From Aradus depressus (Eukaryota; Arthropoda; Insecta; Hemiptera; Aradidae), in contig OY759219.1 of the NCBI GenBank assembly GCA_963662175.1, forward strand, positions 44,446,675-44,510,674: a stretch of 64,000 nt of DNA, given 5' to 3'. The number at the start of each line of letters is the position of its first letter. Within the stretch, counting starts at the first letter, position 1. The notes beneath the pieces were generated by a model. That model did no database searches and was not told the origin of the DNA. It was given only the letters and a program-made list of their open reading frames with translations. The position numbers and the translations under genes were made by a program. Below, in pieces: positions 61,517-64,000 of this stretch.

Positions 61517-62650
61517 TTGTTTAATACCTTAATTCAAGACACTAACACTAGACTAAACAAATACTTTAACTCAGCCTCCAATATTTTAGACTCAACTCAA
61601 ATAAATCAACAATACTCCTTATTGTTTAATACCTTAATTCAAGACACTAACACTAGACTAAACAAATACTTTAACTCAGCCTCCAATATTTTAGACTCAA
61701 CTCAAATAAATCAACAATACTCCTTATTGTTTAATACCCTAATTCAAGACACTAACACTAGACTGAACAAATACTTTAACTCAGCCTCCAATATTTTAGA
61801 CTCAACTCTAATAAATCAACAATACTCCTTATTGTTTAATACCTTAATTCAAGACACTAACACTAGACTAAACATATACTTTAACTCAGCCTCCAATATT
61901 TTAGAATCAACTCAAATAAATCAGCAATACTCCTTATTGTTTAATACCTTAATTCAAGACACTAACACTAGACTAAACAAATACTTTAACTCAGCCTCCA
62001 ATATTTTAGACTCAACTCAAATAAATCAACAATACTCCTTATTGTTTAATACCTTAATTCAAGACACTAACACTAGACTAAACAAATACTTTAACTCAGC
62101 CTCCAATATTTTAGACTCAACTCAAATAAATCAACAATACTCCTTATTGTTTAATACCTTAATTCTAGACACTAACACTAGACTAAACAAATACTTTAAC
62201 TCAGCCTCCAATATTTTAGACTCAACTCAAATAAATCAACAATACTCCTTATTGTTTAATACCCTAATTCAAGACACTAACACTAGACTAAACAAATACT
62301 TTAACTCAGCCTCCAATATTTTAGACTCAACTCAAATAAATCAACAATACTCCTTATTGTTTAATACCCTAATTCAAGACACTAAAACTAGACTAAACAA
62401 ATACTTTAACTCAGCCTCCAATATTTTAGACTCAACTCAAATAAATCAACAATACTCCTTATTGTTTAATACCTTAATTCAAGACACTAACACTAGACTA
62501 AACAAATACTTTAACTCAGCCTCCAATATTTTAGACTCAACTCAAATAAATCAACAATACTCCTTATTGTTTAATACCCTAATTCAAGACACTAACACTA
62601 GACTAAACAAATACTTTAACTCAGCCTCCAATATTTTAGACTCAACCTAA
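61517..62650 (+). repeat. Array-C block, 11 monomers, second copy
   Basis: Near-identical counterpart of 51542-52675 (see there). Its flanks also match: both copies are preceded by a TATTTTTGAC and AAATGCTTT pair and a TCAACCTAAATA monomer. The duplicated unit is therefore larger than the 1,134 bp between stops. Confidence 0.87.
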
Positions 62651-64000
62651 ATAAATCAACAATACTCCTTATTGTTTAATACCTTAATTCAAGACACTAA
62701 CACTAGACTAAACAAATACTTTAACTCAGCCTCCAATATTTTAGACTCAACTCAAATAAATCAACAATACTCCTTATTGTTTAATACCTTAATTCAAGAC
62801 ACTAACACTAGACTAAACAAATACTTTAACTCAGCCTCCAATATTTTAGACTCAACTCAAATAAATCAACAATACTCCTTATTGTTTAATACCTTAATTC
62901 AAGACACTAACACTAGACTAAACAAATACTTTAACTCAGCCTCCAATATTTTAGACTCAACTCAAATAAATCAACAATACTCCTTATTGTTTAATACCTT
63001 AATTCAAGACACTAACACTAGACTAAACAAATACTTTAACTCAGCCTCCAATATTTTAGACTCAACTCAAATAAATCAACAATACTCCTTATTGTTTAAT
63101 AGCCTAATTCAAGACACTAACACTAGACTAAACAAATACTTTAACTCAGCCTCCAATATTTTAGACTCAACTCAAATAAATCAACAATACTCCTTATTGT
63201 TTAATACCTTAATTCAAGACACTAACACTAGACTAAACAAATACTTTAACTCAGCCTCCAATATTTTAGACTCAACTCAAATAAATCAACAATACTCCTT
63301 ATTGTTTAATACCCTAATTCAAGACACTAACACTAGACTAAACAAATACTTTAACTCAGCCTCCAATATTTTAGACTCAACCTAAATAAATCAACAATAC
63401 TCCTTATTGTTTAATACCTTAATTCAAGACACTAACACTAGACTAAACAAATACTTTAACTCAGCCTCCAATATTTTAGACTCAACTCAAATAAATCAAC
63501 AATACTCCTTATTGTTTAATAACTTAATTCAAGACACTAACACTAGACTAAACAAATACTTTAACTCAGCCTCCAATATTTTAGACTCAACTCAAATAAA
63601 TCAACAATACTCCTTATTGTTTAATACCTTAATTCAAGACACTAACACTAGACTAAACAAATACTTTAACTCAGCCTCCAATATTTTAGACTCAACTCAA
63701 ATAAATCAACAATACTCCTTATTGTTTAATACCTTAATTCAAGACACTAACACTAGACTAAACAAATACTTTAACTCAGCCTCCAATATTCTAGACTCAA
63801 CTCAAGTAAATCAACAATACTCCTTATTGTTTAATAGCCTAATTCAAGACACTAACACTAGACTAAACAAATACTTTAACTCAGCCTCCAATATTTTAGA
63901 CTCAACTCAAATAAATCAACAATACTCCTTATTGTTTAATACCTTAATTCTAGACACTAACACTAGACTAAACAAATACTTTAACTCAGCCTCCAATATT

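Larger units (their letters stand above)
46845..64000 (+). repeat. 105-bp satellite, array C
   Basis: About 163 monomers, running off the window end. Markers: AACATATAC, TAGAATCAAC, ATTCTAGAC, ACTAAAACT, TAATAGCCTAA, CACTATACT, AAATGCTTT, TATTTTTGAC, and the stop-creating TCAACCTAAATA, CAGTAATAC and AAATAGTTT. The TCAACCTAAATA stops end open frames at 49315, 50260, 51520, 52675, 54670, 54880, 57505, 57715, 60130, 61495, 62650 and 63385. Intervals are 9, 12, 11, 19, 2, 25, 2, 23, 13, 11 and 7 monomers, so organisation is more scrambled than in A or B. A TGA at about 48215 (CACTTGACT) and a TAA at 55523 (CAATAATCC) are private. The last 594 bp contain no stop in the monomer frame. Confidence 0.95.

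Noticed and set aside
21..63385. Long open frames with a 35-residue repeat (up to 1014 codons within the satellite) as protein-coding genes
   Set aside because: They start on TTG, the monomer contains no ATG, several stop-creating variants are amplified through the array, and the frame is open simply because the period is a multiple of three.
1..64000. CENP-B-box-like motif or telomeric TTAGG repeats in the monomer
   Set aside because: I looked for the CG-containing CENP-B core and for TTAGG arrays; neither is present in the monomer.

Overview
The window looks like eukaryotic heterochromatin, most likely from an arthropod and probably an insect. About 85% of it is one head-to-tail satellite with a 105-bp monomer, roughly 516 copies. 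Two apparently full-length non-LTR retrotransposons (LINEs) interrupt the array. I see no host single-copy gene, tRNA, rRNA, CRISPR array or bacterial-type operon. The arthropod guess rests on the LINE types: an R1-clade element, and a CR1/L2-group element whose ORF1 carries a PHD finger and an FP-like C-terminal domain.

Layout: satellite array A (1-1496 and 6417-32142, one array split by the first LINE); LINE-1 on the + strand (1497-6415); LINE-2 on the - strand (32143-37037); satellite array B (37038 to about 46844); satellite array C (about 46845-64000). The three arrays share the monomer but differ in diagnostic substitutions. They show higher-order repeats (HORs) that mostly span 21-29 monomers. 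Array A markers recur every 25, 26, 26 or 27 monomers, with outliers of 33, 42 and 44. Array B recurs every 27 or 29. Array C has recurrences of 26 and 27 among more scrambled blocks.

The monomer is A/T-rich (about 30% G+C) and strongly strand-biased, with 26 C and only 5 G on the + strand of the commonest version. Because 105 is divisible by 3, one frame stays open for long stretches and yields ORFs of up to 1065 codons with a 35-residue repeat. I do not call these genes. The monomer has no ATG, the apparent starts are TTG, and eight classes of stop-creating substitution are present, most of them spread as HOR markers.

LINE-1 has a PHD-finger/coiled-coil ORF1, an endonuclease-reverse transcriptase ORF2 without RNase H, a terminal GAAA-loop hairpin, AATAAA and a (CATT)4 tail. 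LINE-2 has a three-zinc-knuckle gag-like ORF1 overlapping by 11 nt an endonuclease-RT-RNase H-zinc finger ORF2, a 3' hairpin, an A-rich tail and a 14-bp target site duplication. All four ORFs are intact, so both insertions look young.

The most interesting observation is that both LINEs, from different clades and in opposite orientation, entered the monomer at practically the same place. Their inferred first-strand nicks lie 2-4 bp apart. LINE-2 belongs to a clade known for sequence-specific insertion, so it is a candidate satellite-targeting retrotransposon.
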